Positions 7,905 through 17,693 of a stretch of DNA of 64,000 bases are shown here, piece after piece (the first letter of the stretch is position 1; each line of letters opens with the position of its first letter). The DNA is from a candidate division LCP-89 bacterium B3_LCP. GTDB taxonomy: Bacteria > Electryoneota > B3-LCP. The notes beneath the pieces are model-generated. The model worked only from the letters and a program-made list of their open reading frames with translations. It made no database searches and was not told where the DNA came from. The position numbers and the translations under genes were made by a program. The stretch is from NCBI GenBank assembly GCA_005223185.1, contig NJBN01000002.1, forward strand, positions 62,001 to 126,000. The letters run 5' to 3'.

Positions 7905-8241
7905 GGAGGAGGCCAGGCGACCGCCTTCTGCTACATGCGGGGGGAGGAAAGTCCGAACACCACAGGACAGGACGCCCCTTTATGGGGGCGCCGCAAGGCG
8001 ACGGAAAGTGCCACAGAAAATATACCGCTCCGGTTATCCGGAGTAAGGGTGAAATGGTGAGGTAAGAGCTCACCGCTCAGGTGGTAACATCTGAGGCAGG
8101 GTAAACCCCGTCCGGTGCAAGACCAAATAAGCGAAAAATTCCGCTTGAGCGGAAGTGAAGCGGTCCGTTTCATTCGATTCGCGGGTAGGTCGCGTAGATA
8201 AATGGTCGTCCATGACAGAATTCGGCTTATCGGCCCCCTCC
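7905..8241 (+). ncRNA. rnpB: RNase P RNA, bacterial type A
   Basis: This is the catalytic RNA that removes 5' leaders from tRNA precursors. It is recognised by the conserved blocks GAGGAAAGTCCGAACACC, ACAGAAAATATACCGC, GGTAAGAGCTCACCG, GTAAACCCCGTCCGGTGCAAG and ACAGAATTCGGCTTATCGG. The 5' GGAGGAGGCC pairs with the 3' GGCCCCCTCC to form helix P1, which sets the ends within a few bases. The length of about 337 bases is in the normal range. The protein subunit RnpA is not in the window. Confidence 0.95.
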
Positions 8242-8274
8242 TAAAAGGAAAGCTACTCTAAGGAGCAAAAATAA

Positions 8275-10446
8275 ATGGTCAACAAAGGCAGTGAGGATGC
8301 CTCTACTTTAGATCCTATCTTTCGCCCGAGATCGATCGCTGTTATCGGCGCCTCTCGAAAAAAGGGATCCATAGGTAGAAATATACTCCACAACTTAATT
8401 GAATTTGAATTTAACGGTCCCGTATTTCCCATCAATCCACAAGCGAACGTTATACATTCCATAAAGTGTTATCCATCTTTGCAGGATGTACCTGATGAGG
8501 TGGATCTGGCGATCATCGTTGTTCCCAAAAGTCTCGCCAACAAAGCTGTTGAAGATTGTGGTAAGAAAGGCGTAAAAGGCATAATCATGATCACCGCTGG
8601 TTTCAAGGAAGTTGGTGGTGATGGTTTGGAGCGCGAAAGAGAAATAGGGAAGATTCTAAAAAAATACCAAATGCGCATGGTCGGGCCGAATTGTATGGGC
8701 GTGATCAATACTCACCCTGATTTCAATTTGGATGCGACTTTTGCACCTTCCTTTCCTGCCGTTGGTAATATAGGCTTCCTGTCTCAATCAGGTGCGCTGG
8801 GAGCAGCTATTTTAGAGCATGCGAATGAACTGAATCTGGGAATCTCTCAGTTCGTGTCCGTGGGGAATAAACTGGATATTTCCGGTAATGACATCGTTCA
8901 CTACTGGGCTCAGGATGAACAAACCAAAGTTATACTACTCTACCTGGAGAGCTTTGGTAATCCTCGTGTTTTTACCCAGTTGGCAAGGGAGATCGTCAAG
9001 AAAAAGCCGATTATCTGCGTGAAGTCAGGCAGAACGCGGGCTGGAGCTAAAGCGGCTTCTTCTCACACCGGAGCACTTGCAGGAATGGATGTGGGGACCC
9101 ACGCTCTATTCGAACAGTGCGGTGTGTTACGTGTCAATACCGTTGAAGAGTTGTTCGATCTGGCGCAAGCCTTTTCACGCCAGCCCATTCCGAAAGGAAA
9201 ACGGGTGGCGATTTTAACAAACGCCGGCGGTCCAGGCATCATGGCAACGGATGCCACTGTCAGTGTTGGGCTGGAGATGGCGAAATTCAGCAAAGATACC
9301 GTAAGCAAACTGCGTGAGTTTCTTTCCACCGAGGCGAGCTTTTCAAATCCGTTAGACATGATAGCCTCTGCCAACGAAGAAGGTTATTTCAAATCGCTGA
9401 AAATCCTGCTGGCAGATGAAGGAGTGGATGCCGCTATAGTTATCTTTGTGCATCCCGTTTACATAGATGCCATCGGAATCGCCAGTTCCATAATAAAAGC
9501 CAGCAAGACTCAGAAGAAAAAGCCTGTGCTGTGCGTCTTTATGGGACGGAAGAATGAAGCTTCTGGTATTGAAGAGCTACAGAAAGCCGGGCTTCCTACC
9601 TATCTTTACCCGGAATCTGCTGCCATTGCCATTGCCGCCATGGAGAAATATCATAAAATTAAGACGCGGAAGAAGGGTAAAGTTGTTACCTTTAAAGACG
9701 TCAGCCCAGAAACTGCAGAAAAGATATTTAAGAAGGTACAGAGGGACGGGCGTGAAATGCTGACGGACCTGGAAGTCAACCGGGTGCTGGCAGCTTACAA
9801 TATACCCATGCCGCCCTTCACACTGGTAAAGTCCTTGGAAGACGCAGTCCGCTTCACTGAACAGAAGAATTATCCTGTAGTTCTAAAAGTGATTTCACCT
9901 GATGTGGTTCACAAATCTGACGTCGGAGGGGTCATTGTCGATCTTCGTGATGAGGCTGAACTGGTGCGCGGCTACATGAAGTTACGGGAGAATTTAGCTA
10001 AACTCGACCCGCCATTAGAAGACTATGAAATATTAATCCAGGAAATGGTTAAAGGCGGTAAGGAGTTGATCCTGGGGATGACGTACGACCCATCCTTCGG
10101 ACCGCTTATAATGTGCGGATTGGGTGGCATTTACGTAGAAATTCTGAAGGACGTCAATTTCCGCATCCACCCGATTACCGATCTCGATGCCAAAGAGATG
10201 CTTGAGAATTTGAAAGGCATCAAACTCCTAAAAGGTGTGCGCGGTGAAAAGGGTGTTGACTTAAAAGCGGTGATGGAAACTCTGCAGCGCCTATCGCAAC
10301 TGATCGGTGATTTCCCCGTCATCAAGGAAATGGATATGAATCCCTTCATGGCCTTCGCAGATCGCAAGAAATGCATGGCGTTGGATGCACGTATGTCCAT
10401 CCAGCCTGCTGAAATTGAAGAACTTACAGGTAAAGGGACGTCGTAA
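8275..10446 (+). CDS. ADP-forming acyl-CoA synthetase (acetate--CoA ligase), fused alpha-beta
   Basis: At 723 residues it interconverts acyl-CoA + ADP + Pi and acid + CoA + ATP, an energy-conserving step in anaerobes. The alpha part carries the CoA-binding Rossmann domain (PRSIAVIGASRKKGSIGRN) and succinyl-CoA-ligase-like domains with the phospho-acceptor His in SSHTGALAG (about residue 263). The C-terminal part, from about residue 490, is an ATP-grasp domain (VVLKVISPDVVHKSDVGGV). The ATG at 8275 follows AAGGAGC. It stands just upstream of the fatty-acid catabolic region, so making ATP from acetyl-CoA there is a plausible role. Exact substrate range cannot be read from sequence. Confidence 0.9.
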   Translation: MVNKGSEDASTLDPIFRPRSIAVIGASRKKGSIGRNILHNLIEFEFNGPVFPINPQANVIHSIKCYPSLQDVPDEVDLAIIVVPKSLANKAVEDCGKKGVKGIIMITAGFKEVGGDGLEREREIGKILKKYQMRMVGPNCMGVINTHPDFNLDATFAPSFPAVGNIGFLSQSGALGAAILEHANELNLGISQFVSVGNKLDISGNDIVHYWAQDEQTKVILLYLESFGNPRVFTQLAREIVKKKPIICVKSGRTRAGAKAASSHTGALAGMDVGTHALFEQCGVLRVNTVEELFDLAQAFSRQPIPKGKRVAILTNAGGPGIMATDATVSVGLEMAKFSKDTVSKLREFLSTEASFSNPLDMIASANEEGYFKSLKILLADEGVDAAIVIFVHPVYIDAIGIASSIIKASKTQKKKPVLCVFMGRKNEASGIEELQKAGLPTYLYPESAAIAIAAMEKYHKIKTRKKGKVVTFKDVSPETAEKIFKKVQRDGREMLTDLEVNRVLAAYNIPMPPFTLVKSLEDAVRFTEQKNYPVVLKVISPDVVHKSDVGGVIVDLRDEAELVRGYMKLRENLAKLDPPLEDYEILIQEMVKGGKELILGMTYDPSFGPLIMCGLGGIYVEILKDVNFRIHPITDLDAKEMLENLKGIKLLKGVRGEKGVDLKAVMETLQRLSQLIGDFPVIKEMDMNPFMAFADRKKCMALDARMSIQPAEIEELTGKGTS

Positions 10447-10504
10447 ACCGACTTAACGGGCGTCCTGATAACATGAAAGTTAATATTAAGATAAATAAAG
10501 CCAG

Positions 10505-12208
10505 ATGCAAACCAAATGGGAAGTTGCGACTCCGGCCGATCAAAACTATGTTCAAAATCTTGCTGAGCAACTAAGTATTCCGGAACATATTGCGCAAGTT
10601 CTGATCAATCGGGATATCGGTACCCCAGAAACAGCGCGTCTCTTCTTCGGAGGAAAGACTGAAGATCTATACGATCCTTTTCTTCTGGCAGATATGGATG
10701 CTGCAGTTGACCGAGTTGTCAAAGCTCTACAGAAACAGGAAAAGATCATCATCCACGGGGATTATGACGTCGATGGCATCACTTCTGTTTCCATGCTCTA
10801 CTTATTTCTGCGGGATCTTGGTGGTCAGGTAAGTTACTACATTCCTGACCGTCAACAAGAGGGTTATGGTCTCTCCATGGGGGGAATCGAGGAATCGAAG
10901 CGCCGGGGCGTGAGCCTCATGATCTCGGTTGATTGCGGCATTACCTCGGTCTCAGAAGTTGAACTCGCCAAAAAGTTCGGCATTGACACCATAATATCCG
11001 ATCACCACGAACCCGGTCCAAGCCTGCCAGAAGCTGTAGCCGTTTTAGATCCCAAGCGAGCAGATTGTTCTTACCCTTTCAGTGAACTTGCCGGCGTTGG
11101 TGTAGCCTATAAACTGGCTCAGGGTGTTCTGCGCCGGATGAACTTAGAAGGCACTTACTTAGAACGATATCTTGATCTGGTTGCCATAGGGTCGGCGGCA
11201 GATATCGTCCCCCTGGTTGATGAAAATCGCATACTGGTAAAAGAAGGGTTAGAGCGTCTCAACCGTAATGGTAATGAGGGTTTGAAGGCGTTAATAGACA
11301 CCGCAAATTTCAAACGCGGCAACATTCAGGTCGGCAATATCGTTTTTGGACTGGCTCCGCGCATCAATGCAGTAGGTCGCCTTGGTTCCGCCGAAAGAGC
11401 GGTGCGGTTGCTGATCACCCGTGATTATAACCGCGCCCTGAATATAGCTTCCGTGCTTGAAAAGGAAAACAGAAAGCGTAAGGAAATCGACAACCACACG
11501 CTAAACGAGGCGCTGGAGAAAATCGCCGAGGAATATAATCCAGATCGTGATAGCGTAATCGTCTTATCCAGAGAGGCATGGCATCCGGGAGTAATCGGTA
11601 TTGTTGCTTCCCGCATCGTGGAAAAATATTATCGTCCCACAGTGATGATCACCATAGATGACGGGATCGGCAAAGGATCAGCACGGTCCATACCAGGGTT
11701 TGATCTTTTCAGCGCCATCAGGGAATGTTCTGATCTTTTAGAACAGTATGGTGGACATAAATATGCGGCGGGACTGACCATTCGTGAAGATCGGATAGAG
11801 GAATTCAGGGAACGGTTCAACCGGGTTTCAGCAGAAATGATCTCTCCGGAAGATCTCATACCGAAATTAGGGATCGATGCAGAAATTGATCTCGATGAAA
11901 TATCACCCGAAATAGTGAAGACTTTGAGGGATTTTGCTCCTTTTGGTCCCAAGAATATGAAGCCTAATTTCGCCAGCTATGATCTGGATATCGTTGGTGT
12001 TCCCAGAATCGTAGGTGCCAATCACCTGAAGTTCAAAGTTAAGCAACCCTCTTCCGGTGGGTTGGTCTTCGATGTGATAGGCTTTAACCTGGGGCACCTT
12101 CTTCCTGTTGCCCAACATGGGCACGGTGTCGATATGGTTTACAATATCGAAGAGAACGAATGGATGAATCAGGTGAACCTGCAATTATGCGCGAAGGATA
12201 TAAGATAG
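10505..12208 (+). CDS. recJ: single-stranded-DNA-specific exonuclease RecJ
   Basis: A 5'-3' single-strand DNA exonuclease for recombination and repair, acting in the cytoplasm. It is a DHH-family phosphoesterase: motif I is DYDVDGITS (about residue 86) and the DHH motif is SDHHEPG (about residue 164). The DHHA1 domain follows (GGHKYAAGLT), and the C-terminus has the RecJ OB-fold. The length of 567 residues is normal. The start ATG has only a weak AAATAAAG ribosome site. It is 58 bases behind the synthetase gene and 59 bases ahead of the thiolase-like gene. Confidence 0.95.
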   Translation: MQTKWEVATPADQNYVQNLAEQLSIPEHIAQVLINRDIGTPETARLFFGGKTEDLYDPFLLADMDAAVDRVVKALQKQEKIIIHGDYDVDGITSVSMLYLFLRDLGGQVSYYIPDRQQEGYGLSMGGIEESKRRGVSLMISVDCGITSVSEVELAKKFGIDTIISDHHEPGPSLPEAVAVLDPKRADCSYPFSELAGVGVAYKLAQGVLRRMNLEGTYLERYLDLVAIGSAADIVPLVDENRILVKEGLERLNRNGNEGLKALIDTANFKRGNIQVGNIVFGLAPRINAVGRLGSAERAVRLLITRDYNRALNIASVLEKENRKRKEIDNHTLNEALEKIAEEYNPDRDSVIVLSREAWHPGVIGIVASRIVEKYYRPTVMITIDDGIGKGSARSIPGFDLFSAIRECSDLLEQYGGHKYAAGLTIREDRIEEFRERFNRVSAEMISPEDLIPKLGIDAEIDLDEISPEIVKTLRDFAPFGPKNMKPNFASYDLDIVGVPRIVGANHLKFKVKQPSSGGLVFDVIGFNLGHLLPVAQHGHGVDMVYNIEENEWMNQVNLQLCAKDIR

Positions 12209-12267
12209 TCTGAAAAGTAAATAATCGACAATACAACAATCAGCACAACTAACAATTGGAGGAGTCC

Positions 12268-13581
12268 ATGCGGGATGTTTTTGTAGTTTCTGGTGGCGTG
12301 TCAAAGTTCGCCAAAGCCAGACCCGATCGAACTTTTCAACCAATGGTCAAAGAGGCTTACGACTATGTACTCCAGGATATCGGTTTGGAGTTCAAGCAGG
12401 CTGCGGAATTGATTGAAGGATCAACAGCCTCTTATTTCTCAGATCACTTTGGCAGGCAGTTGATGGGTGGCGCTATGACCACCGATTATCTGGGTCTGTG
12501 TCCCAAGCACAACAAACGCATCGAAGGCGGAGGCGCTACCGGTGGTTTGAACTTCCAGGCAGGTTGGGAATCCGTTGCCTCCGGGCGTTTCGACATTGTC
12601 CTTACCTACGGCTGGGAGACCATGTCACACGTGAATACCTGGAAAGGTAATGAATTCATCGCCTTAGCTTCAGATGTAAGCTTCGACTATCCGGTCGGTG
12701 GTTTCTATTCCGGATATTATGCCATGATGGTTACACGGCATATGAAGGAGTACGGCACCACTGTAGAACAACTGGGGTTGGTTTCCGTCAAGAACCATAA
12801 CAACGCCTTCTATAATCCTTATGCTCAGAAGCGCATGAAGATCAACATCGAAGACGTCAGGAATTCCGAAATGGTAGCCTGGCCCCTGACGATGCTCGAT
12901 ATCTGTACCATGAGTGACGGAGCGGCAGCGGTACTTTTTGCCAGTGAAGAAGGCATGAAAAAGCTGGAAAAAGCCACGGGTAACACCATAAAACCGACCA
13001 AGGTTGTCGGAGTTGGCGGTGGTATGGACGCCATGCGTATGGCAGATCGGCCGCACGGTAAGGTTCCACTGCTGCCTCATGAGAATGCCGAGGATTACAA
13101 AAATCTGAAGTATCCCGGCGTGCACTCATTCCGTTCCGGGCGTAATGCCAGCATAGAAGCATATAAAATGGCTGGTATTGCCGATCCCATAAATGAATTG
13201 GACTTCATTGAACTGCATGATGCATATACATCTTCAGAAATACAGACTTACGAGGACATGGGTCTCTGCAAATATGGTGAAGGTGGCGGCTTTGTGGAGA
13301 GTGGAGCGCCCTTTATGCCGGGTTTAGACTACGGTTACAAATTGCCTGAACAGGGCAAAATCCCCGTTAATCCATCCGGTGGATTGATAGCCTGCGGGCA
13401 TCCAGTTGGCGCAACCGGTTTGATGCAAGCGGTCTTTGGGCACTGGCAGTGCCAGGGAACCATCGACAAGCACTTCGGTGATAAGACCCTCCAGATCAAA
13501 GACTGCAATCGCGGCGCCATCCACAGTCACGCTGGCACCGGAACCTATGTAACAGTTTCTATTCTCGAGAAAGGATTTTAA
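12268..13581 (+). CDS. SCP2-type thiolase-like protein lacking the nucleophilic cysteine
   Basis: Thiolase-superfamily protein of 437 residues. The ATG at 12268 is preferred over the TTG at 12256 because GGAGGAG (12258-12264) is its ribosome site. The C-terminal half keeps NPSGGLIACGHPVGATG (His about 377) and an HSHAGTG loop. The N-terminal block that normally reads like ACASGG, with the acylated Cys, reads EGGGATGG (about residue 87), so the nucleophile appears to be Gly. It is paired with a DUF35 zinc-ribbon/OB-fold protein two bases downstream, as archaeal HMG-CoA-pathway thiolases and BbsAB are. It may be a non-canonical condensing or cleaving enzyme or a scaffold; substrate unknown. Confidence 0.85.
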   Translation: MRDVFVVSGGVSKFAKARPDRTFQPMVKEAYDYVLQDIGLEFKQAAELIEGSTASYFSDHFGRQLMGGAMTTDYLGLCPKHNKRIEGGGATGGLNFQAGWESVASGRFDIVLTYGWETMSHVNTWKGNEFIALASDVSFDYPVGGFYSGYYAMMVTRHMKEYGTTVEQLGLVSVKNHNNAFYNPYAQKRMKINIEDVRNSEMVAWPLTMLDICTMSDGAAAVLFASEEGMKKLEKATGNTIKPTKVVGVGGGMDAMRMADRPHGKVPLLPHENAEDYKNLKYPGVHSFRSGRNASIEAYKMAGIADPINELDFIELHDAYTSSEIQTYEDMGLCKYGEGGGFVESGAPFMPGLDYGYKLPEQGKIPVNPSGGLIACGHPVGATGLMQAVFGHWQCQGTIDKHFGDKTLQIKDCNRGAIHSHAGTGTYVTVSILEKGF

Positions 13582-13583
13582 TC

Positions 13584-14117
13584 ATGGCTGAAAAGAAAAA
13601 GTACTTCAAGCTGCCCGAAACCGATGATGGGACGACAGTCTTCAAGGTTCCTTTCCCCGAGAATTTGGAACACCTAAAAGAGATGTCCCCAATCTACATC
13701 AAGCAGCCCTATCAAATAGACTACCTGCACAGTTACGGTCAGGATTCACCCTTCTTCGCTGGTTTAACGGCGGGGAAGCTGTTGAGTACCAAATGTCCAA
13801 AATGTGGGTATTCTTACGGTACGCCACGCTTACATTGCATGTACTGCGGTACCGAATGCGATTGGGTTGAACTGCCGCGTGAAGGGTATGTCCACTGTTT
13901 CACAGTATGCCATTTCGGTAGTGAAGCATTCCTGCCCGAAACACCATTCATTCTGATAATGGTGGAATGGCCCGATGTGGATACCCTCTTCTTAGCGAGG
14001 TTGGTAGATGTGGATCCTGCAGACGCCAGTTTAGACTGGATCGGAATGAAAATCAGAGCTCAATTCCGTAGAAACTGCAAATTGAATCCCACTGACGTTT
14101 ACTTCGTTCCAGCTTAA
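13584..14117 (+). CDS. Zn-ribbon / OB-fold protein, thiolase partner (DUF35)
   Basis: A 177-residue protein with a rubredoxin-like zinc ribbon (CPKCGYSYGTPRLHCMYCG, about residues 71-89) followed by an OB-fold. In known complexes this family bridges or activates an SCP2-type thiolase and binds the CoA moiety. Starting two bases after the thiolase-like stop codon, it is almost certainly its partner subunit. The N-terminal extension of about 60 residues (KYFKLPETDDG ... HSYGQDSPFF) is typical of the family. Confidence 0.9.
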   Translation: MAEKKKYFKLPETDDGTTVFKVPFPENLEHLKEMSPIYIKQPYQIDYLHSYGQDSPFFAGLTAGKLLSTKCPKCGYSYGTPRLHCMYCGTECDWVELPREGYVHCFTVCHFGSEAFLPETPFILIMVEWPDVDTLFLARLVDVDPADASLDWIGMKIRAQFRRNCKLNPTDVYFVPA

Positions 14118-14134
14118 ACGTCCATAAAAATAGT

Positions 14135-14161
14135 AGTTCCGGGGGTTCATCCCCCGGGACT
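14135..14161. repeat. strong intergenic hairpin
   Basis: AGTTCCGGGGG and CCCCCGGGACT form an 11-base-pair stem (one G-U pair) around TTCAT. It lies between the DUF35 gene and the Fe-S protein gene, with no T-run after it. It may be a dispersed palindromic repeat or an mRNA-processing element. Confidence 0.5.
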
Positions 14162-14175
14162 GCAAAGTTCCCCTG

Positions 14176-15480
14176 ATGGCTCCGGAAATGGAACTTTCAA
14201 CGCATGCCCAGACTGCACTGGAGCAGATCGAGAAATGTACTTCCTGCGGTCTGTGCAAAGACGTTTGTCCGGTCTTCGCGCTCACCTTCAGAGAAGCCGA
14301 AAGCCCGCGCGGTAAGATCAATCTGCTGCGAGCCGTCCTGGATGCGAAACTCGAATCTGCACCGGAAACGGCGGACGTATTCAACAGATGCCTGTTGTGC
14401 TATGCCTGCCAGGATGCCTGTCCTGCTGGCGTCAGCACGGAGAAAATATGGATTTCCGGCAGGCAGACGATTGCAGATGAGGCGGGAATACCGTTATTAA
14501 AATCGCTCTTTCTAAAGCAGTTCTTGACCAATTCCAGTCTGTGGAAGACAGCACTCAAGGTTGGTGCGAAGCTGCCGGGTGGCGACACCACTATTAAACT
14601 GAAAGGAATGCGCTTCCCCCGGCCGTCCCAGAACCGTTTGGACCGGATTCTACCGGAAGTGCTGGAACCGCGTGGCAAACAGGTGGGCAGAATAGCGTTC
14701 TTTCCGGGTTGTATGCTGACGGAAGTGTTTCCTCACATAGGCTTGAAAGCGGCGGAGATACTGGCACATTTGGGTTATGAGGTGATAACTCCTCAGGATA
14801 GAGTCTGTTGTGGCGCTCCGGCATTCAACAATGGTGATATGGATACCGGCAGAAAACTGGCGCAGAAGAACCTGGAAGTATATTCTCACATGGAAGTGGA
14901 TGCCGTCATATCTCCGGATGCAACCTGCGGCGGCGCCTTTCGCCATGAATATGATATACTCTTCCCGCCTGGGTCAATTGGTCATAGCGAACACCGGGAA
15001 TTCAGGAAAAAGGTGAAAGATTTCGGCGAGTTTCTTCTGCAGGTATTTTCTAAAAGGTCTGACGTCGGCTTTAAACCTGTTGAGAATGTTGTTTCAGTGC
15101 ACGATTCCTGTCATCTGAACCACCTGCAACACAAAGCAGATGTGCCCCGGAAACTGCTGTCGTATATACCTGAATTAAAACAGGTGGAAAGCCCTCGCAA
15201 TGAACTCTGCTGCGGTTTTGGCGGGTCGTATTCCGTCATATTTCCATCTGAATCGAAGGCAATCGCCCGGCGCAAACTTGATTTCATGCAATCGTCTGGT
15301 GGGAAGACCTTTGTCGTGGGTTCACCGGGTTGTCTCTGGAACCTGCGTACTGAAGCCGCTGAACTTGCTCTTGACGTAAGTGTTGTGCACTACCTGGAAC
15401 TGGTATGGTATTCATTGATAGGAGCGGCAAAGCAGACCAAAAGTCCAGTTAGTAAGGAGAGTGATTCCGTAGCGGACTGA
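14176..15480 (+). CDS. GlcF-like (Fe-S)-binding oxidoreductase subunit with two CCG domains
   Basis: A 434-residue protein with two ferredoxin-type 4Fe-4S motifs (CTSCGLCKDVCP about residue 21; CLLCYACQDACP about 73) and two CCG cysteine-rich domains (CCGAP about 212, CCGFGG about 345). The architecture is that of glycolate-oxidase iron-sulfur subunits and of HdrD-like proteins that pass electrons between a flavoprotein and a quinone or disulfide. No flavoprotein partner lies beside it. In this neighbourhood it may re-oxidise ETF loaded by the acyl-CoA dehydrogenases; that is inference. No membrane segments are seen, so it is cytoplasmic or peripherally bound. Confidence 0.85.
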   Translation: MAPEMELSTHAQTALEQIEKCTSCGLCKDVCPVFALTFREAESPRGKINLLRAVLDAKLESAPETADVFNRCLLCYACQDACPAGVSTEKIWISGRQTIADEAGIPLLKSLFLKQFLTNSSLWKTALKVGAKLPGGDTTIKLKGMRFPRPSQNRLDRILPEVLEPRGKQVGRIAFFPGCMLTEVFPHIGLKAAEILAHLGYEVITPQDRVCCGAPAFNNGDMDTGRKLAQKNLEVYSHMEVDAVISPDATCGGAFRHEYDILFPPGSIGHSEHREFRKKVKDFGEFLLQVFSKRSDVGFKPVENVVSVHDSCHLNHLQHKADVPRKLLSYIPELKQVESPRNELCCGFGGSYSVIFPSESKAIARRKLDFMQSSGGKTFVVGSPGCLWNLRTEAAELALDVSVVHYLELVWYSLIGAAKQTKSPVSKESDSVAD

Positions 15481-15564
15481 GTCGTTTTAATATGAATATA
15501 TCGCAGACAACGTTCTTTGAAAAATTGACGATCAGAGGGCAATCGTTGTACCAGGAATTCGGAT

Positions 15565-16905
15565 ATGATTGCCAGAATCGGTGAAGTAGCAAGCAGAATA
15601 TCCGCGCGTTTCGTTCCCGATCCGTTCATCTTTGCACTACTGCTGACTCTATTGACCATGATTTTGGGAGTCATCTTCACGCCCAGTTCACCGTTTGATA
15701 TGGCGAATCACTGGATGGGCGGCTTCTGGGATCTGTTGACCTTCGGCATGCAGATGGTTCTGATTCTGGTAACCGGCGGTGTATTAGCGCAATCTCCACC
15801 GGTTAAAAGGTTGATCACGATGATGGCAGGTATACCCAGAGATACTAAAAGCGCAGTGCTTTTAGTCAGCCTTTCTGCCATGATGGCTGCCTTAATTAAC
15901 TGGGGACTGGGTCTGATTGTCGGTGCTTTGCTGGCGCGGGAAACGGCGAAATCACTAAAGCTACGGGGAATAGCACATCATTATCCCTTAATAGGTGCCG
16001 CGGGTTATACCGGACTGCTGATATGGCACGGTGGTTTGTCGGGATCAGCTCCTCTGACTGTGGCAACAAGCGACCATTTCCTGTCTGATCTAACCGGCGT
16101 CATACCGGTGAGTACGACGATTTTCGGACACTTAAACGTCATTCTTGTCATAGCGCTCTTGATCGCAGTTCCCCTCTTTCTTCGGGGAATGCTTCCCCGC
16201 AAGAAAGACGAATGGCAGGAGTTTACCGGTGAAGTTGTGCAAGCTCAACCTGTTGCAGATTCACCCGCTGATAAGAAGACTCCGGCGAAAAAGCTGGAAG
16301 ATAGTAGCACTCTTACTGTTGTAGTCTGTGTTCTTGCCCTTGGTTACCTGATCTTCTATTTTGCACGTGAAGGGCTTTCTGGGCTGAACCTGAACAGCAT
16401 GAACCTGTTATTTCTGTTCTTAGGATTTCTTTTCTTTCTACGCCCGGTAAAATATGTGAAAGCAGTCAATCAGGCGGTCAAAGGCACATCGGGCATCATC
16501 CTGCAATTTCCCTTTTACGCCGGTATTATGGGAATGATGCGCCAATCAGGTCTCGTAGAAGTTTTTTCCAATGCTCTTGTTAATATATCAAATTCGGTGA
16601 CATTCCCTGTGTTTGCTTTCATCTCCGCTGGTCTAGTTAATCTATTCGTTCCTTCCGGCGGAGGACAATGGGCTGTGCAGGGACCTATTCTCATAAACGC
16701 TGCCCAACAGTTGGGCGTTACTTCCGCCGATACTGTGATTTCTTTAGCTTACGGCGATCAGTGGACCAACATGCTGCAGCCCTTCTGGGCGTTGCCATTG
16801 CTGGGCATCACCGGCTTAAAAGCAAGCCAGATAATCGGTTATACTGCTGCTTTGATGTTTTTAGTATTGCCGTTGATTGTGTTGGGTTTAATTCTGTTTA
16901 CATAA
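15565..16905 (+). CDS. atoE: short-chain fatty acid transporter, AtoE family
   Basis: A 446-residue inner-membrane protein with about ten to twelve hydrophobic segments. The start MIARIGEVASRISARFVPDPFIFALLL and the segment FVPSGGGQWAVQGPI are characteristic of the AtoE/SCFA transporter family, which imports butyrate, acetoacetate and similar acids. A hydrophilic loop at about residues 215-250 (AQPVADSPADKKTPAKK) is probably cytoplasmic. It lies directly upstream of the CoA-transferase genes, as in E. coli ato-type loci, which supports uptake followed by activation. Confidence 0.88.
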   Translation: MIARIGEVASRISARFVPDPFIFALLLTLLTMILGVIFTPSSPFDMANHWMGGFWDLLTFGMQMVLILVTGGVLAQSPPVKRLITMMAGIPRDTKSAVLLVSLSAMMAALINWGLGLIVGALLARETAKSLKLRGIAHHYPLIGAAGYTGLLIWHGGLSGSAPLTVATSDHFLSDLTGVIPVSTTIFGHLNVILVIALLIAVPLFLRGMLPRKKDEWQEFTGEVVQAQPVADSPADKKTPAKKLEDSSTLTVVVCVLALGYLIFYFAREGLSGLNLNSMNLLFLFLGFLFFLRPVKYVKAVNQAVKGTSGIILQFPFYAGIMGMMRQSGLVEVFSNALVNISNSVTFPVFAFISAGLVNLFVPSGGGQWAVQGPILINAAQQLGVTSADTVISLAYGDQWTNMLQPFWALPLLGITGLKASQIIGYTAALMFLVLPLIVLGLILFT

Positions 16906-16961
16906 TTTGTATTACAAAATAAAGCTGATAATCATAATAGAAATAAAAACTTGGAGGCTGA

Positions 16962-17666
16962 ATGAACAAGGTTTTATCCTCTGCTGAAGAAGCCCTGAAA
17001 CTGGTTGGAGTCAAGGATGGCGACCGCATCATGCTGGGTGGTTTCGGGTTATGCGGAATACCGGAAAATCTGATCGAAGCATTGCGCGCCAGCGGCGTTA
17101 CAGGTATCACTTGTATATCCAATAATGCCGGTGTGGACGATTTCGGCCTGGGCCGGCTTCTGGACACGCGCCAGATCAAAAAGATGGTATCCACCTATGT
17201 AGGTGAAAACGCCATCTTCGAGAGACAATTTTTGGATGGTGAACTGGAGGTAGAATTCGTACCCCAGGGGACGTTTGCTGAACGCCTGCGAGCTGGTGGC
17301 GCGGGAATTCCCGCTTTCTACACTCCCACAGGTGTAGGTACGCCCATTGCCGAAGGCAAAGAGGCCAAGGAATTCGATGGAAAAACCTACCTCATGGAAC
17401 GCTGGCTAAAGGCAAGGCTGGCTTTTGTCAAAGCCTATAAAGGCGACCATTTTGGAAATCTGGTCTATCGCAAGACCGCACGTAATTTCAATCCCATGAT
17501 GGCTACCGCCGGTGAAATTACCATCGCCGAAGTCGAACATCTGGTGGAACCGGGAGAACTGGATCCGGAAGCGATCGTCACCCCTGGCATCACTGTACAG
17601 TACATTTTTGAAGGCAAGAATTACGAAAAGCGCATCGAACAGCGTACCGTACGTCCTAAAGCATAA
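16962..17666 (+). CDS. atoD: 3-oxoacid CoA-transferase subunit A
   Basis: Alpha subunit of a family I CoA-transferase (AtoD/ScoA type), 234 residues, moving CoA from a donor such as acetyl- or succinyl-CoA to a short-chain acid. The CoA-binding signature is GDRIMLGGFGLCGIPENL (about residues 20-37), followed by ISNNAGVDDFGLG. The ATG has an upstream GGAGG. The beta subunit starts 27 bases downstream. The symbol is by family; which acid it uses cannot be told from the sequence. Confidence 0.93.
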   Translation: MNKVLSSAEEALKLVGVKDGDRIMLGGFGLCGIPENLIEALRASGVTGITCISNNAGVDDFGLGRLLDTRQIKKMVSTYVGENAIFERQFLDGELEVEFVPQGTFAERLRAGGAGIPAFYTPTGVGTPIAEGKEAKEFDGKTYLMERWLKARLAFVKAYKGDHFGNLVYRKTARNFNPMMATAGEITIAEVEHLVEPGELDPEAIVTPGITVQYIFEGKNYEKRIEQRTVRPKA

Positions 17667-17693
17667 CTTAAGCGTATTTAACGGAGAATTCTC

